This document shows positions 15,010 to 16,037 of a stretch of DNA of 16,037 nucleotides, piece after piece. Source of the stretch: Paracoccaceae bacterium (GTDB lineage Bacteria; Pseudomonadota; Alphaproteobacteria; Rhodobacterales; Rhodobacteraceae); NCBI GenBank assembly GCA_003561595.1, contig PWWF01000314.1, positions 1-16,037 on the forward strand, in the 5' to 3' direction. The position numbers and the translations under genes are program-made. The notes beneath the pieces are model-generated. The model was not told the origin of the DNA. It saw nothing but the letters and a program-made list of their open reading frames with translations, and made no database searches. Each line of letters opens with the position of its first letter. The stretch's first letter is position 1.

Positions 15010-15944
15010 GCGGCCATCCCCATGCGGCGCAGCGTCATGCGCTGGATCACCCCGATCAGCGCGACCATCAGCGCGGCCAGGATCGCGGCGGCAAAGAGCG
15101 CCGACCAGATCTGCACGGTCTGGCCATAATAGCTGCCCGACAAGAGCCGCGCGCCCAGCCCCGCCACAGCGCCCGTGGGCAGTTCCGCCACGATGGCCCC
15201 CACCAGTGCAGCCGCAATCGCCACTTTCAGCGAGGCGAAGAGATAGGGCATCGAGGAGGGCCAGCGCAGTTTCGCGAAAACCTGCGGGCCAGAGGCGCTG
15301 TAGGTCTTCATCAGGTCAAGCTGCATATGGTCCGGCGCGCGCAGCCCCTTGACCATGCCCACCACGACCGGAAAGAAGCTGAGATAGGTCGAGATGATCG
15401 CCTTGGGCACCAGCCCGGTGATACCCACGGCATTCAGCACCACGATGATCATCGGCGCGATGGCAAGGATCGGGACAGTCTGGCTGGCAATCGCCCAGGG
15501 CATGACGCTGGCATCCATCGCACGGTTATGCACGATGCCCACGGCCAGCGCGATCCCCAGCCCCGAGCCGATGGCAAAGCCCAGCAGCGTGGCCGAGAGC
15601 GTGACCCATCCGTGATAGATCAGCGAGCGGTTCGACAGGCTGCCGGTGGTCATGAAGCCGCGCCGCCCGGACCATTCCTCGACCACGGTGGAATTCCACA
15701 GCTCGGACGCCACCTGATGCGGCGCGGGCAGGCGCGGGCGTTGTTGCGTCATGGTTTCGGTGACCAATGCGGCAAAACCAAGGTCCTGCCCGGCCCGGCG
15801 TGCCTGATCCTGCGCCCATTGCGCATTCATCGGCACGACGGCCAGATACCACAGCGCGACAAGCGCGGCGACGATGGTGAGAACCGGACCTATGTTGCGC
15901 ATGGACGCTGTCGGGGTTTGGGGGGCGCTGACTCCCGTCGCCAT
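15006..15944 (-). CDS. ABC transporter permease, TauC/SsuC/ThiX type
   Basis: Inner-membrane permease and first visible gene of the three-gene importer unit. The 312-residue protein has an N-terminal membrane segment (RNIGPVLTIVAALVALWYLAV), a periplasmic stretch of about 70 residues, then the BPD_transp_1 core from about 110 with the coupling loop DLMKTYSASGPQVFAKLRWPSSMPY near 210-234. The start is uncertain: ATG 15944 has a weak AGCGAGA site, TTG 15959 would add five residues, and ATG 15902 would keep only the first membrane segment. It shares the coupling-loop pattern with the next permease but is otherwise clearly different in sequence, so the pair is old rather than a recent duplication. 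Upstream, the dispersed repeat at 15977 suggests an intergenic boundary. Confidence 0.86.
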   Translation of the reverse strand: MATGVSAPQTPTASMRNIGPVLTIVAALVALWYLAVVPMNAQWAQDQARRAGQDLGFAALVTETMTQQRPRLPAPHQVASELWNSTVVEEWSGRRGFMTTGSLSNRSLIYHGWVTLSATLLGFAIGSGLGIALAVGIVHNRAMDASVMPWAIASQTVPILAIAPMIIVVLNAVGITGLVPKAIISTYLSFFPVVVGMVKGLRAPDHMQLDLMKTYSASGPQVFAKLRWPSSMPYLFASLKVAIAAALVGAIVAELPTGAVAGLGARLLSGSYYGQTVQIWSALFAAAILAALMVALIGVIQRMTLRRMGMAA

Positions 15945-15976
15945 TCTCGCTCGGACCAATGGCGCAACAGTGGCGA

Positions 15977-16005
15977 CCCCCCGGGATATTTGGACAAAGA
16001 TGAAA
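15977..16005 (+). repeat. Dispersed intergenic repeat, copy 2
   Basis: A 29-nt copy of the element at 4433-4462, with one G fewer in the GGATATTTGGACAAAG section. It lies 32 nt upstream of the permease start, so it is in the 5' region of that operon on the opposite strand, or at the 3' end of an unseen plus-strand gene. The remaining bases to the window end show nothing else. Confidence 0.75.
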
Positions 16006-16037
16006 CTGGATCAGTCATCAAGATGGCCTGCGCGCAG

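Overview
The window is a gene-dense, high-GC chromosomal stretch that looks like a member of the Rhodobacteraceae (Alphaproteobacteria). The clues are the aa3 oxidase subunit I with Rhodobacter/Paracoccus-type sequence, gatC-gatA overlapping by ATGA, a CTGTCAT-N4-CTGTCAT PHO box, a DUF2244 gene behind ctaD, and a CCCCCCGGGATATTTGG-type intergenic repeat of a kind I recall from this group. I see no phage, plasmid, CRISPR or insertion-sequence genes. The content is mostly housekeeping.

Layout. (1) 1-743, minus: 5' part of a PotA-like spermidine/putrescine-type ABC ATPase, cut by the window edge. (2) 1000-1086, minus: tRNA-Leu(GAG). (3) Plus strand: lipB (1253-1960), then ctaD (2183-3856) and a DUF2244 membrane protein whose ATG overlaps the ctaD stop. 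(4) Minus strand, 9472 down to 4661: phoU-phoB, gatC-gatA, an excalibur-type lipoprotein and an AmpD-like amidase. phoU is preceded by a clear PHO box. (5) Plus strand: a secreted CAP-domain protein (9684-10133) ending in a 22-bp perfect inverted repeat, then pepN (10256-12817), closed by a GC-rich hairpin. (6) Minus strand, 15944 down to 12857: two unlike ABC permeases and an NMT1/THI5-like binding protein. Its ATPase is not in the window.

How the genes work together. phoU and phoB form a phosphate-sensing pair that is probably autoregulated and is not adjacent to pst genes here. gatC/gatA supply two subunits of the Glu-tRNA(Gln) amidotransferase (gatB is elsewhere). The lipoprotein and amidase are probably co-transcribed behind gatA and act in the envelope. 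ctaD provides the catalytic subunit of cytochrome aa3 oxidase and carries a near-consensus FNR-type site upstream, which fits oxygen control.

No clearly new multi-gene system is visible. The most unusual signals are small: the same GTAGGGTGGGT/ACCCACCC palindrome embedded in frame in two unrelated genes (ctaD and gatA) with atypical codons; a 14-bp terminator-like hairpin inside the start of the DUF2244 gene; the 22-bp palindrome after the CAP gene; and two copies of a 29-30-nt intergenic repeat.
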